A stretch of DNA of 49,621 bases from Euprymna scolopes (lineage: Eukaryota > Mollusca > Cephalopoda > Sepiida > Sepiolidae), in assembly GCA_024364805.1 (NCBI GenBank), contig CM044513.1, positions 49,418,865-49,468,485 of the forward strand. Reading direction: 5' to 3'. Positions 21,448-31,769 of the stretch are shown one piece after another; within the stretch, counting starts at the first letter, position 1; the number at the start of each line of letters is the position of its first letter. The position numbers were made by a program, and so were the translations under genes. The notes under the pieces were generated by a model that saw only the letters and a list, made by a program, of their open reading frames with translations, made no database searches and had not been told where the DNA came from.

Positions 21448-21605
21448 CCAGCTGCTCGGCGTTGCCCGATCGTAAAACACGCTTAAATATAATATTTTAA
21501 TTCATGCAGATTTGATATCGATTAATATATCTCTATTGATTATTATGTTGTACCCAACATGTAGTAGTGATTTCGAAAGTTAAAAAATGACTAATTAAAA
21601 AAGTA
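21448..21605 (+). mobile_element. Dispersed repeat with CGGCGTTGCCCG motif
   Basis: Starts 'CCAGCTGCTCGGCGTTGCCC', then 'GATCGTAAAACACGCTTAAA' and 'TTGTACCCAACATGTAGTAG'. Closely parallels 45309-45460 over about 150 bp. Truncated 3'. Confidence 0.65.
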
Positions 21606-21705
21606 TATTTCTATATTCTACATATATTATAAAAGTGACCTTGTATGTCTGTCTTTCTGTTTGTCTATCTGAGAAACGGTCTCTACGAAACTATTCCGTC
21701 AATTT

Positions 21706-21782
21706 CTTCCTTTCTTTCTTTCTTTCTTTCTTCTTCATCATCACGTTTTTCCACATTTCTTCCGCCTGTCACGTTTATTCCT

Positions 21783-21840
<58 letters not shown>

Positions 21841-21905
21841 TTCTTCTTCTTCTTCTTCTTCTTCTTCTTCTTCTTCTTCTTCTTCTTTCTCTTCTTCTTC
21901 TTTTC
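21706..21905. repeat. (TTTC)n, (TCA)n and (CTT)n compound microsatellite
   Basis: TTTC units at 21709-21733, (TCA)n at 21786-21840 and (CTT)n at 21841-21903. His-, Ser-, Leu-, Asp- and Glu-rich frames here are repeat translations. Confidence 0.97.
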
Positions 21906-22310
21906 GTTCGACCCTGCCGATCGCGTTCACGGCGTCCACACGTGCGTGCAGATGGGCCACCGAACGCAACGTGTGTCAACCATTATCAATTTTCTATAAG
22001 CAGCCACTGATCATTTCGGACGAGGCTTGTTTTGTGCCGCTAAGCCTATAATTCAGCCATGTTTGTTCCCAGATCGAAATCTTTTGCAACATGCAAACAC
22101 CGTGGCAGTACATGGCACCACCCACGCGATTACCGCGTGACGGCAACGGCGGAAGGTTGAAGGGGGAACAACTTCTACACATTTCTTTTAGCTTAATATT
22201 TTGAACAAAAAGATAATCATTTCATGTTATAAGATAAAGAAAAAATGTGAATCATGAAACATAAAACTTAAGACAACATTGTTGGTATATACACAACTTG
22301 TTTTTCGTAA
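21906..22310. other. Unassigned sequence, CpG-richer
   Basis: Bases 21905-22150 are richer in GC and CpG than the surroundings, but no protein or repeat family was recognised on either strand. Confidence 0.4.
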
Positions 22311-22402
22311 TAATGGTAATAATAATGATAACAACAACAATAATGATAATAATAACAGTAATAACAATAACAATAATCGTAATAACAATAACAATAATAA
22401 TA
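22311..22402. repeat. (AAT/AAC)n microsatellite
   Basis: Interleaved TAATAA and AACAAT units. The Ile/Tyr/Val-rich minus-strand frames are artefacts. Confidence 0.93.
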
Positions 22403-22451
22403 TAAACTAGCGCGACCTGTGGAAATTTCATAGTGCCGTATTTCATATGTA

Positions 22452-23096
22452 CTAAGTACTTTCAATAAGTTTCAAGGCGTTTTTGTACAGGCATTTAAAA
22501 TTGTAGACTCTTGAAAATTCAGTATGTTATTGCTATACATCTTAGGAGATGAATGTCCAATTTTTATGATTCCAGGTTCAAAGGAACAGATATAGCAGGA
22601 ATATGAATACACCAGACTAAAGCCTGATGGTCATAGCTGATGAATTTCAAAAATGCAATCTGGACGTGAGGACACTTTAGAAGAACGATATGCAATAAAA
22701 TTCTGTTTTAAACTTGGAAAAATTCCACGGAAACGTATGGAATGCTTCAGGCTGCTTTTGGACCATCTTGCATAATTCGAGCATCAGTTATTTGAGTGGA
22801 ATAAGAGATTCAAGGAAGGCGAGGAGTTTGTGTGTGAGAGATGATGAGAGGTGTGGGAGGGCACAGTTCATACTCCCTGTAACTTTTGGTTATTTCTCAA
22901 GCTTAAGTGAAACCTTAGAGACTGATGAAAGAGACTTACATAGGGCCTTCCAGAAGTTGTTGGAACGGTATAAAAAGTACTACATTGCAGTCGGTGGAGA
23001 TTACTTCGAAGCGGACTAAAGTATTCACATATGTACTATCAATAAAAGTGTCCACACGAAAAAAGCCTGGAAACTTATTGAAGGCACCTCGTAATA
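22452..23096 (+). mobile_element. mariner element, internally deleted (copy 2)
   Basis: Both ends are present: left 'AGTACTTTCAATAAGTTTCA' and right 'GAAACTTATTGAAGGCACCT' followed by CGTA, matching the end of copy 1 at 11024. Plus-strand frames: 'MQSGREDTLEERYAIKFCF' (start ATG 22651), 'RKRMECFRLLL', 'LFEWNKRFKEG', then a jump to 'FWLF', 'HRAFQKLLERYKKYY' and 'AVGGDYFEAD', stop at about 23019. Roughly 200 central codons with the catalytic aspartates are deleted. About 640 bp long, so it has become a MITE-like derivative. Its deletion differs from that in copy 1. Confidence 0.9.
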
Positions 23097-23254
23097 TGAT
23101 CTTCCAAAGAAAATTAACGACGACACTAATGATATTTTGGTGTTTGTTCGTGCTCATTTCCCTCGGTTCAGCTGAAATATTAAACCAATCTAAAAGTTAA
23201 TTTGGGTTCAGTTATGTAGACGAGTAAGGAATGACCTCCCCCCTTTTTTTTTAA

Positions 23255-24000
23255 AATCCTGTTAAGACTCAGCTCGTGTCTTTCAATCCTTTATTCACGA
23301 GATTCTCATGGATGGCTCTGCTCTCGATGAGAAATTGATTCTAAAACGTCCTGGCCTTCTTTTTCTTCGAACCAAACGTTCCTTAGGGGGTCATATATTA
23401 GATCCAGTGCTCTTTCTGCCTCTCGTAAAACTGATTATCGCTCACGCTTTAAACACTTTCTCACGCCCAAGGCAATTCTCTATCTCTACAAATCTACTGT
23501 CACACTATGCATGGAGTACAGTTGTTATGTTTGGGCAGGTGAATCTCCGCCCCGTTTCAGAGTTTTTGATAAAGTACAGAAACCTATCTATTATCGCGGA
23601 TCCATATTCTCTCTAACCACCCCCTCTCGCTCTCTTTCGGGCGCGCGCACACGTGATGTTGTTTTCTAAGTTTTTTCTATAAATACAATTATGCCATGTG
23701 TTCTTTAGAATTGTCTGGTCTACTCCCTGCTTCCTTTGCTCCAGTTCGTTTGACTCGTTGGTCTAGTGGTCTAACTCGTAACACAGATTCCTATTCCAGT
23801 AGCGCATTCCTAAGAACTGCAAGCTTGTAGAACTTTCTTTCTGTCGATTGTTTTCCTCCTACCCATAACCTTGGTCTGTTGAAGACTAATGTCCATAGAC
23901 ACATCGTGTCTTTGCAATAATAATATTTCGTTTTCGTTACTTCTTAACATCAAGTGGCTTCACTCCTTGTGTTTAAGGATTTCCATAAAACGAATAAAAT
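23255..24000 (+). mobile_element. LINE-C C-terminal half and 3' UTR (broken)
   Basis: Plus-strand pieces: 'KTDYRSRFKHFLTPKAILYL', 'YKSTVTLCMEYSCYVWAGE' (23480-23545), 'SLTTPSRSLS', 'ELSGLLPASFAPVRLTRWSS' (23710-23770), 'SSAFLRTASLWNFLSVDCFP' (23800-23860) and 'LKTNVHRHIVSLQ' (23880-23920), then stop. The 3' UTR includes 'CATCAAGTGGCTTCACTCCT'. Same overall clade as LINE-A and -B but a separate family. Frameshifts near 23290-23460 and 23600-23700. Other fragments lie at 39620, 41800 and 42728. Confidence 0.82.
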
Positions 24001-24274
24001 TCTTCATCGTTTTAGCGTGTAGAAACGATTTAAAATATTTTACTATTAAAAATATTTGAAATTCTTTTTACATGTTAAAACTTGTCGGTTTCTGAAGTTT
24101 TATTTGGGTTTACGAATTCTCGAGTGTTAACTATTCTCTACTTTTACAGTTTAAAACATTTACAAATCGTTATGAGACATTAAAACTGTACGGGCTCGGT
24201 TGAGACCTTGATTCTAATTCACGTGCTATGAATTCAGTTTTTTTTTTTTTGGGGGGGGGGGGCTTTGAACGTTT

Positions 24275-24540
24275 ACTCTAACTTCTAACGTAATTACATT
24301 TACTAGAGCTTCTAACTCAATTAAATTTACCGAAATTTCTCAGTACAATTTACCGAAATTTATAACTCAATTAAATTTACCGAAATGTCTAACATAAGCA
24401 AATTTACCGACATTTCTAACCCATTAAATTTACCGAAATTTCGAACCCATTAAATTTACCGACATTTCTAACTCTAAAATTACAGAGACTTTTAACCCAA
24501 TTAAATTTACCGAAACTTCTAATCCAATTAAAAGGCGTGT
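24275..24540. repeat. ~28-bp satellite array, about nine units
   Basis: Units of the form 'TTCTAACTCAATTAAATTTACCGAAA' (broken here into the words TTCTAAC, AATTAAATTTACC and GAAAT/GACAT) repeat nine or so times with 10-20 percent divergence. A lone unit appears near 26360, inside the dispersed repeat cluster, and may be the seed. Confidence 0.85.
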
Positions 24541-24959
24541 TTCTATCGTAACATGCAAACAATAATAACCAATTAATTTTCTGCAATCGTTTTTTTCGTA
24601 CTTTTGGCATTAAATAAACCAAAAAGTGTTGCTATGCCACGGGAAAGTTAAATCGGTAAAAGTGCAGATTAGTTAACATTCAAAAACCAAAGACAAATAA
24701 ACAAATGAATATAATGTATTAGAATGAAACTTATGAAAACGTGTTCATGAGTGTTAACTATTCTGTACTTTTAACGTTTAAAAATCTAACTTGCTATTTA
24801 TATTTCATACTTTTTTTTATTAAATCTGTTTTCTTAATAACAGAGATTACAGTTCGGACATTTTCTTTTTGTGTTTTTGTTTACTAGTTCTAATCTGTTA
24901 ACTATTTTGTACTTTTGCCGTTTATAATCTTACAAATCGTTTTTACAAGTTGAAACTAT

Positions 24960-25660
24960 GGGGAACTTATTATTGTTTCAGAGGGGAGAGTATAACTTCT
25001 CTAGTGTTTGTGACACTTTCTTGGTCACCGGCAAGAGATGGGAGCCCTCAGCGATCCTTAAATAGGATCCCTTGTCACATACGCGTTGTGCTTGTTCTTC
25101 GCAGGGAATTCTTCGCAAGATCTCTCAGCGCATTAGGACTCGTTGATCGGATTGGTCAGTGTCGATTTCACCTTCGGGTTGATCTGCCGCTGTCACCCTG
25201 GAAGTGAACAGATTTTCATGCACACAAAAGAAAGACAGACTCAAATATCTATATTCTACTTGGTTAATTCAAGTTAGATTATCCAAAATATGATATACAC
25301 ATATACAATCGTTTAGTTGTTCATTTTTAACAAACACTATTGAGTCCTAATTAGATTTAATTACTCTCAGTTTTGGCGGTAGCGATGGACGGGAAGAGAA
25401 GGGTGTGGCGACAACTCTTCGATTAGGATTAGATTCGCTTAAAACTCAGCTCCAAATAACTGATTTTGGCGCGGGAATTCGCTTATGTACAGAGGTATCG
25501 GGTAGGGTAGGTTGCTCTCTAGGCCAATCGCCGATAAGTACGCCATCCGAGGGGATATCCGATTTTCTGCATGCACCTGCGAATCTGCGAATCTGCGAAT
25601 CATCTTACGCTCGCAGATGTGGTTCGCACGATCAGGATAGGTTAGCCCTGTGACCCCTTT
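24960..25660. other. Unassigned GC-richer block
   Basis: Two GC- and CpG-richer patches (24990-25200, 25380-25640) separated by AT-rich sequence. The plus strand is open for 85 codons (24950-25207) and 82 codons (25405-25653), without known motifs. A 9-10-base word, GCGAATCT, is repeated three times at 25580-25605. This could be decayed mobile DNA or exonic; undecided. Confidence 0.35.
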
Positions 25661-26400
25661 CTGGCCTCAGAAACGAAATTATATTTCGTTATGTTTCACA
25701 AAATGACATCAAATTGTCACTTTCACCAAACAATCAGATTTATATGTCGGTTTTATAAGAAAATAATAAAATTTATAACTTTTAAAATGATAACATTTAT
25801 AACTTAACTCTTTCTTTCAGCAGGGTCGGCTGTCGCTACCCGGGCATACAATAATGCTTAACAAAAAATACAAGAATAGTTGCCCGGCATTCTCCAGAGT
25901 TTCGGGGTCTTCACGTCACCCAAGGCTATGGGTAGGAGGAAAACAGTCGACAGAAAGTTCTACAAGCTTGCAGTTTTTAGGAATGCGCTACAGTTCCTTG
26001 AGTCGGTCACGTCACATGTTAACTATTCTGTACTTTTACCGTTTTAAACATTTAAAAATCATGGCCATTAGTTCCAACGTGTGGAAAAGATTTTTAATAT
26101 GATTACCTTTAAAAAATATGAAAAAACATTCTTTGCACAAGTGAAACTAGGCAGTTTATGACATTTTATTTGTGTTTACAAGTTCTCTAGTGTTAACTAT
26201 TCTGTACTTTTATAGTGTGAAACACTTAAAAATCATTGCCATACGGTTAAAACTGCACAGGTTCGACTGAGAACTACATTTTAATTGTTTTGCTATAAAT
26301 TCTTTGTTGTTTTTATATATTTTTTGTTTACGAGTTCTAAGCTATTTGCTACTTTGTACTTTTACCGAAATTTCTAATACAATTACCTTTATTTATTTTT

Positions 26401-26900
26401 GGTCTGATATCACAAAGAATATTTGATTTCCATTGGCCGTTCTCAGAACTCTTTGAATTACCAATTGTTAACCAATAATTTGAAGTTGCGTCTGATTCTA
26501 TTTATCGAAGTAGCCGCAATTCTCTCTAATTTCTGTCATACACTTTTGCAGCTGTCTCTTGAAATGTACGGCTTCAACGTGGGAAAAAAACGGCTGGAGA
26601 CATAAGTGGAAATGATTTTATTTCAAGCAAAATGAATGCAACCAAGGAGGGGAGGGAAGAAAGAGGAACCATCAAAAAGCAAGACTATGTAAATAAGAAA
26701 ATGAGAGGCAGGATAGATAAAAGATGGAATGAAGATTTTCAATAAAATAAAAATAAAAAAATGTCCCTGAAAATGCAAAAAGAACATTATCAGAAAGGAA
26801 AATATATATTTTTTTCTATTTTTGGACTGGAATTTGTAAGTTTCCGAAAACAATCCTACCAAGATTTGTCTTAACATTGGGAGAAGCAGCTGCCCTGTCA
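26401..26900. other. Unassigned AT-rich sequence
   Basis: No gene or repeat family recognised. The 92-codon minus-strand frame (26623-26901) is Phe/Ile/Leu-rich with no motif. Confidence 0.5.
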
Positions 26901-26904
26901 AAGT

Positions 26905-27310
26905 AAAAAACCGGCTTCGAAATCTAGTAGGAAGTGCTCCCTAAAAACTTCTTTTTCACAGAAGAGACGCTGCGAATCTATCTCTGCTCTATTCCTTGTT
27001 TTCATGGCAAGTGCTCGACTGAGCTTCCCTCTATACAACTCCTTGTAAAACATTTACAACAGACACTCGTCCATCTACCACCACTTTAAAAAATTCACCT
27101 ACTCTCTATTCGTGCTTCAAATTTCACACAAATTCCATGAGCAACATTTTTTCCTAGAACGGCCAATCTCTGGAATACAATACCACTGAGCTGCTTCCCA
27201 AGTTGTCGACAACTTCAATGTAAAAATTGTGTTGTCATGTCCTCGTAAATAATTCTATTCTACCCAATTTCACGATTACTGCCACGCATTAATCCTTATC
27301 ATCGAGTGGC
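26905..27310 (+). mobile_element. LINE-A C-terminus and 3' UTR (first of two)
   Basis: Plus strand: 'ASARLSFPLYNSL', 'KFTYSLFVLQISHKFHEQHF' and 'FLERPISGIQYH', the LINE-A C-terminal region ('HEQxFFxRTARLWN'), then a 3' UTR with 'TCCTTATCATCGAGTGGCG' at 27293. Stops interrupt it. Followed directly by another copy. Confidence 0.75.
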
Positions 27311-27314
27311 GCTG

Positions 27315-27650
27315 TATCGCTTTTGATGATCGACTGAGCTTCAATCTATGGTCTTACATTTGCAAATCATTTGCAACAAATACTTGTCCAGCTATTACAA
27401 CTGTAAACAATTTACCTACTTCTCTATCTGTACCTAAAACTAAAATAAAATTCCATGAGCAAAATATTTTTCCTACAACTGCCTGTCTGTTGGAAACAAT
27501 ACTATGCAGCTTTTCCCAGTTGACTATAACATGATCATTTTCAAGTCTAATATTGATATTATTCCTATTGAGCCATCTTCTTAAATAATTAATTTCAAGT
27601 CTAATATATATGTTCTTATTGAACCATCTTCTTAAATAATTAAACCATGC
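27315..27650 (+). mobile_element. LINE-A C-terminus (second, tandem)
   Basis: Plus strand: 'DRLSFNLWSYICKSFATNTC', 'NLPTSLSVPKTKIKFHEQNI' and 'FPTTACLLET', then 'SFSSLI' and 'LLSHLLK', stop. Closest in the window to the minus-strand copy at 32930-33360. Its last ~45 bp are duplicated (27545-27585 and 27592-27640). Confidence 0.75.
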
Positions 27651-28054
27651 TCAAATTTAACTATTAACAAGTGATAACTTTCTTGTACAAAATAAAAATA
27701 AACATTTATTTATTTAAAATTTTTAAAATCGACTTAGTTTCGACGATAAGCATCATCATCAGACACAGAAACAGCTTGCGATTTTCTTTTTGTTTCTTCT
27801 TTTTTCATGCTGTTGTTAGTAAAATCCGTGCGCTATTGAGGAACATTTTTTCACATGTTCCAACCAGGAAGATCGCTCCTGAATTATAGATTTTCTTCAA
27901 TTCAAATTTAAACAATGCTTACACCAAGAAAATTATCTCTAATTTTTATCTTATTGTTTTTACTTTAAGAAATACTAATTATCAAGATCAACAGTCACTC
28001 GAATATTAAGATTATTGAAGCAGAAATAATTTTCAGCCGAAGCAGTTTTTAATA
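27651..28054. other. Unassigned AT-rich sequence
   Basis: No gene or family recognised. Confidence 0.5.
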
Positions 28055-28135
28055 CTTAGAACACGCCACTTATCAAGGTCCGAAGACCAATCGATGATAA
28101 GGGTCAATGAATGTAACTGTGGGACACTGTTCCGC
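28055..28135 (-). mobile_element. LINE-A 3' UTR remnant
   Basis: Plus-strand 'TTATCAAGGTCCGAAGACCA' and 'GATAAGGGTCAATGAATG' parallel the LINE-A 3' ends at 18770 and 20440. No coding part remains. Confidence 0.6.
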
Positions 28136-28224
28136 TGTCAAGCTTCCCGGTTGAATACATGATAACCTTCAAATCCAAACTTAGATTAATTAACTCTTAT
28201 CCTAAAGTTTTTTTTTTACACGGT

Positions 28225-28745
28225 GGTCACCACTTATTCCAAGTGCTTTATCCCTCGGTGATGGCGTAGTCTCACTTCATCGCCACAGGACTTCCAACCT
28301 TGGCTCCAAACTTGCTTGCGCAGTTTAGGTGCAGTATCTGTTGCGCATCAGATAGACACTCTCTGAACCACCAATGCTCATGTCCAGTTGAGCGAATCCG
28401 CGACGACTGGCAGCAGAAGAGGCCGCAGCTTCTAGCCGAAAGTAACTTCAGTGAGGTAAACAGTCGCCCTGTCGTGTCCGCTACTACGCCTTTTCTTTCT
28501 GGATGAGGTTCCATAGCATTTTAAGGAAAACTGCAAGGCAGCAGTAAGATTTAAAGTAAGAGTTCCCGTCTCTTAGGCTTTTGCTGTGAAAAAGCCCACA
28601 AGGCAGTGGTGTTTGATTTTGGGGTTGGTTCCCTTAGTCTTCGCCCAACCAAGGGCACCCACAAGACAGTGGAGTAGGGGTTCGTAGTGTGCCAGGGAAT
28701 GTCCACACATCGCTGGGCTCATCTTAACGTTGATAGAAAACAATA
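28225..28745. other. Unassigned GC-rich block with repeated words
   Basis: A distinctly GC-rich island in AT-rich DNA. The word CCCACAAGGCAGTGG at 28597 recurs as CCCACAAGACAGTGG at 28658, with a shorter 'CAAGGCAGCAGT' at 28532. Both strands are open for 68-80 codons around 28272-28514, without known motifs. It may be a further repeat family or a processed host sequence; not identified. Confidence 0.35.
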
Positions 28746-28867
28746 ATACAGAAACATTTCTTCCTCGAAGATTCTACGATCTGAGAATACAAGTTTTCAT
28801 ACCAACAATTTACACAAAAATATCTTCCAAACATTTGTAAATTGGTATATATATAAATACATGGTGT

Positions 28868-28925
28868 TTTATTTAGACTATTAGCTGTATATACCCGGCA
28901 TTGCTGGACGGGGGGGGTTTAGTCA
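28868..28925 (+). mobile_element. Fragment with CCCGGCATTGC motif
   Basis: 'TTAGCTGTATATACCCGGCA' then 'TTGCTGGACGGGGGG': a diverged start of the CCCGGCGTTGCCCGG family. Only the leading motif is recognisable. Confidence 0.45.
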
Positions 28926-29093
28926 CATATTATCTAGATACACCGAATTTTCTAGCTTCTTGCGCTTTTCCTGAAACTGGACCACATATTGGGTTTATGA
29001 AAGCATAAAGCATGGCAAATAACTCTCATACCTTGAATAAACTTTAAATGCAACCATCTTTAAATGGTTAAAAATTAATTAAATCACGTATCT

Positions 29094-29190
29094 GAATTTT
29101 TGAGATGAGGATTGGTTATTCGTACTGTTATTCATCGGACTTCTGTTCTCATCTTGAGTGTGATTTTCACAACGTTTCGGATGTGGACGA
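29094..29190 (-). mobile_element. SINE S1 tail, minus arm of inverted pair
   Basis: Matches the S1 tail as in 11893-11975 ('TTTTTGAGATGAGGATTGG', 'CATCTTGAGTGTGATTTTCA', 'CAACGTTTCGG'). It stops inside the tail and switches abruptly to the plus-oriented arm. Confidence 0.75.
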
Positions 29191-29440
29191 CCGAAAAAAT
29201 ACATTTGCAATTTACTTAGGACCTCTATCCAGTCATGGCTCACGCTACCCCTGTGAAGTAAATGAAGGGTTCCGCTCGAAATTCCGTTCAAATTTTCCAG
29301 TTCTACAGAAACATTTCCGAGTTTGACAAGATATATCTGAAGAAGGTCGGAGGTTACATCGACGGAAAATCACACTCAAGATGAGATGTGATGAAGATAA
29401 GTAGTCCGATGAATAGTAATACGATTAATCAAATCAAGTA
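29191..29440 (+). mobile_element. SINE S1, plus arm of inverted pair
   Basis: Plus-strand S1 starting just after the tRNA-like head: 'GACCGAAAAAATACATTTGC', 'GGACCTCTATCCAGTCATGG', 'GAAGAAGGTCGGAGGTTACA' and a tail to about 29440. Head missing. The tail region is present in both arms, so this is not a simple 5' inversion. Confidence 0.75.
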
Positions 29441-29699
29441 TAAACTAAATTAAAAATAAATAAATCAACTTTAAATAATATTTCTAAATAAAACAATGAC
29501 GACAATTATATTACAACAATTAATAACACGGGGATAATTATTAAAATAGATTTTCATTCATGGGAATTTCCTTTGAATGAACAGTATATACAGAAATCAT
29601 TCTGAACCGAAAGTATTTAAACGGCCGTTTTCAGTATAAAAATTAATTTGTGAAATAGTCTATCTTTTGTACACATGAATCAAATTGTGAACAAGCAAA

Positions 29700-29738
29700 C
29701 ATACAAACAAACAAACAAACAAACAAACAAACAAACAG
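29700..29738. repeat. (ACAA)n microsatellite
   Basis: About nine ACAA/AAAC units. Confidence 0.95.
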
Positions 29739-29764
29739 AGGAGAATGCTATATGATAGATTCGA

Positions 29765-30165
29765 GCTATTGTGATATCTTGGGTTTTGTTCTCACAACGT
29801 TTCGGCTGTTGTAACATCCGATATTTCAGGTTTTTAAGTGTATCTTGTCGAACTCTGGAATATTTCTACCGAACTCGGGAATCTCTACTAATATTTCGAT
29901 CGGTACCATTTATTTAATCCACAGGGGTAGCATGTCGTCGTTCCATAAGCCGTGGGTAATGTGAACATTTACCTTGCTCATCTCCTCATATAGTTCTCCA
30001 GTAGACATGGCCACTAATAGTAGCCCCTTACGTTTAAGTGGTAATATTCCTTATTTGGAATTAACAAAAGATAAAAAGATATAAAAAAGAAGCAGTTAGC
30101 TATTGTATGCTTAGTATCGTCTGCATTAAGGGTTGAATTTTTAACCTTCAGAAGAATGTCGCATA
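29765..30165 (-). mobile_element. SINE S1 split by a LINE-B insertion
   Basis: Minus-strand S1 tail and middle at 29775-29950 ('CACAACGTTTCGGCTG', 'TGTCGAACTCTGGAATATTT', 'GGGGTAGCATGTCGTCGTTC') and S1 head at about 30095-30165 ('GGGTTGAATTTTTAACCTTC'). They are separated by the LINE-B 3' end at 29952-30085. The SINE is therefore older than the LINE insertion. Confidence 0.65.
29952..30085 (+). mobile_element. LINE-B 3' end nested in SINE S1
   Basis: Reads 'TAATGTGAACATTTACCTTG' (from the LINE-B C-terminus, 'CNVNIYLAHLL') to 'AAGTGGTAATATTCCTTATT' and ends in AAAAGATATAAAAAAG. A 130-bp 5'-truncated insertion. Confidence 0.65.
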
Positions 30166-30218
30166 GTACTGAATTGAAACTTACTATGACTTAAACGAAG
30201 AAAATCCAACCGTAGTTC

Positions 30219-30380
30219 TGCATAGATTCCCGAGTTCGACAGAAAAAATCTCCAGTTTGACAAAATACACCTGAAGAAGATCGCAGGTTACATTGCTCGA
30301 AACGACGTACGAATAACAATCGAGGTGAAAACAGTAGTCCGAAAAATCCAAATAATGCAAATTCTGAATCCTTATCTAAA
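30219..30380 (+). mobile_element. SINE S1, plus-oriented 3' part
   Basis: 'TTCCCGAGTTCGACAGAAAA', 'ACACCTGAAGAAGATCGCAG', 'GAACAGTAGTCCG'-like words and a tail 'CTGAATCCTTATCTAAAAA'. Head and first half missing. It faces the minus copy ending at 30165. Confidence 0.7.
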
Positions 30381-30767
30381 AAAAGAAATTAACAAGATAA
30401 ATATATTATGTTCGTTAATCATGTTTTATTTCTTTTCTGCAACAATTAAGTTTTTATTTATTTTCGACATTTATTACAAACTAGCAGGGATGTTACATGA
30501 TAAGGGCTGCCCCCTTTTCATGTATGTATAAAAATAGAGAGATTACTTAAAATGAAAATAAAATGAGAGAAAGCAGAAATCGAACCTTGGATATAAGTTT
30601 AAATGGAACGTCCAGTAAATTGTGCATTCTGATGAAATAAATAATAAATAAACTATTCAATTGTTAGAAAGAATGTGGATAATAAAATATGGGTTAAATG
30701 AATTAGATATGTAGGTTGAATTCCTTTGTGAAAACAACAAAGAAAAAATAGGTTATTGAGAAATCAG

Positions 30768-31077
30768 AATGTTCGGAAACGTGCGACTCGCGCATGTTGA
30801 TGGCACGTAAATTGTGATCACGTGGCCGAACATGCATGGATTTCTCAATATAGAAAGTGAGAGTTAGTTAGTTAGTTAGTTAGTCAGTGAGAAACTGAGA
30901 GGGAGTCTGAGTCAGGCGATAGTCTGGGTCCAGACATGGGTTCTAGAAGCGAGACGATCACTTTTGAAACTTAATATGTGAAGCTTTGAATTCCTGAACG
31001 CAAAGCCACCAGCCGGTCAGTGGAAGAATAAATGTCAACATGTTTTGATAACTGCCGTCTCCTGTGTCCATCATTAC
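30768..31077 (+). mobile_element. Candidate solo LTR (Ty3/Gypsy-like), fossil
   Basis: About 310 bp beginning TGTTCGGAAACG and ending ...CCATCATTACA, with an AATAAA signal about 50 bp before the end. The order (GC-rich start, AATAAA, short tail, TG...CA ends) is that of an LTR. A TTAG microsatellite lies inside (30868-30888). No second LTR, internal region or exact target duplication was found. Family and age uncertain. Confidence 0.4.
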
Positions 31078-31765
31078 ATGAAAAATGTATTGTCTATTTA
31101 TGCGTACAAACTATTTGAAATTCATCATCTAAAAAATATATGTGTTAGAAAGTAAATGTGTCTATTTATGTTATACAAACACTCCCGTTTATACGAACTG
31201 TCAAAGCATAAATGCCAACCTGTCAATCCATCGGCATAAATGCAAACCTCTCAATTATTGGTCTGTCTATCTAGATAGCGAATCACCTTTCAAAGTTTAT
31301 TTATATGTACACTCTCTCTCTCTTTATATACACCTGTTAATGTTTCCATATCTCACAACATAATCACACACATGAACCTTCGAATATCTCTTACTAAGCA
31401 TGAACACTTAAGACTCGTATCTTTACTAATAAGAACTCACGTAACATACGCGCACAAGTGGTAACTTCGTAATAATAATAGTAATATATATATATAATAA
31501 TATATAACAGGGAGACCCGACCTTGTCCGGGATTGATTAAGTGTCAACGAATGTTCCACTCTCCCATATTTTTATTGTCATCGAAATCGATGAAATCATC
31601 CATTTTTAATCAAATCGATTGATTGCTTGCTCTAGTTAGGGACCCACCACCCACAGTGTGCTGTCAGCGTCAAGTGCCTCCCCCGCAGTGACGTTGTAGT
31701 TTTAATTGCATTGTGGACGATCTACTGTTAAATTCATAAAATTATTTGTAGAACAGTACATTCTA
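31078..31765. other. Unassigned AT-rich sequence
   Basis: No gene recognised. Includes a short (TA)n run at 31484-31507. Bases 31510-31700 are slightly GC-richer, with no motif. Confidence 0.5.
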
Positions 31766-31769
31766 GTTT

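Larger units (their letters stand above)
24060..26400 (+). repeat. Cluster of diverged direct repeats
   Basis: The word GTTAACTATTCTGTACTTTT, or a close variant, occurs at about 24125, 24752, 24897, 26018, 26192 and (decayed) 26340. Each is preceded by 'TTTGTGTTTACGAGTTCT'-like sequence and several are followed by 'AAACATTTAAAAATC'. The best-preserved pair (24070-24240 and 26120-26310) is alike over about 180 bp, including 'AAAACTG' and a 'GTTGAGA'/'ACTGAGA' motif. The 28-bp satellite and a GC-rich unassigned block lie between copies. Confidence 0.65.

Noticed and set aside
21635-22051. Ser- and His-rich open frames (and an Asp/Glu-rich one on the other strand)
   Set aside because: Products of (TCA)n and (CTT)n runs.
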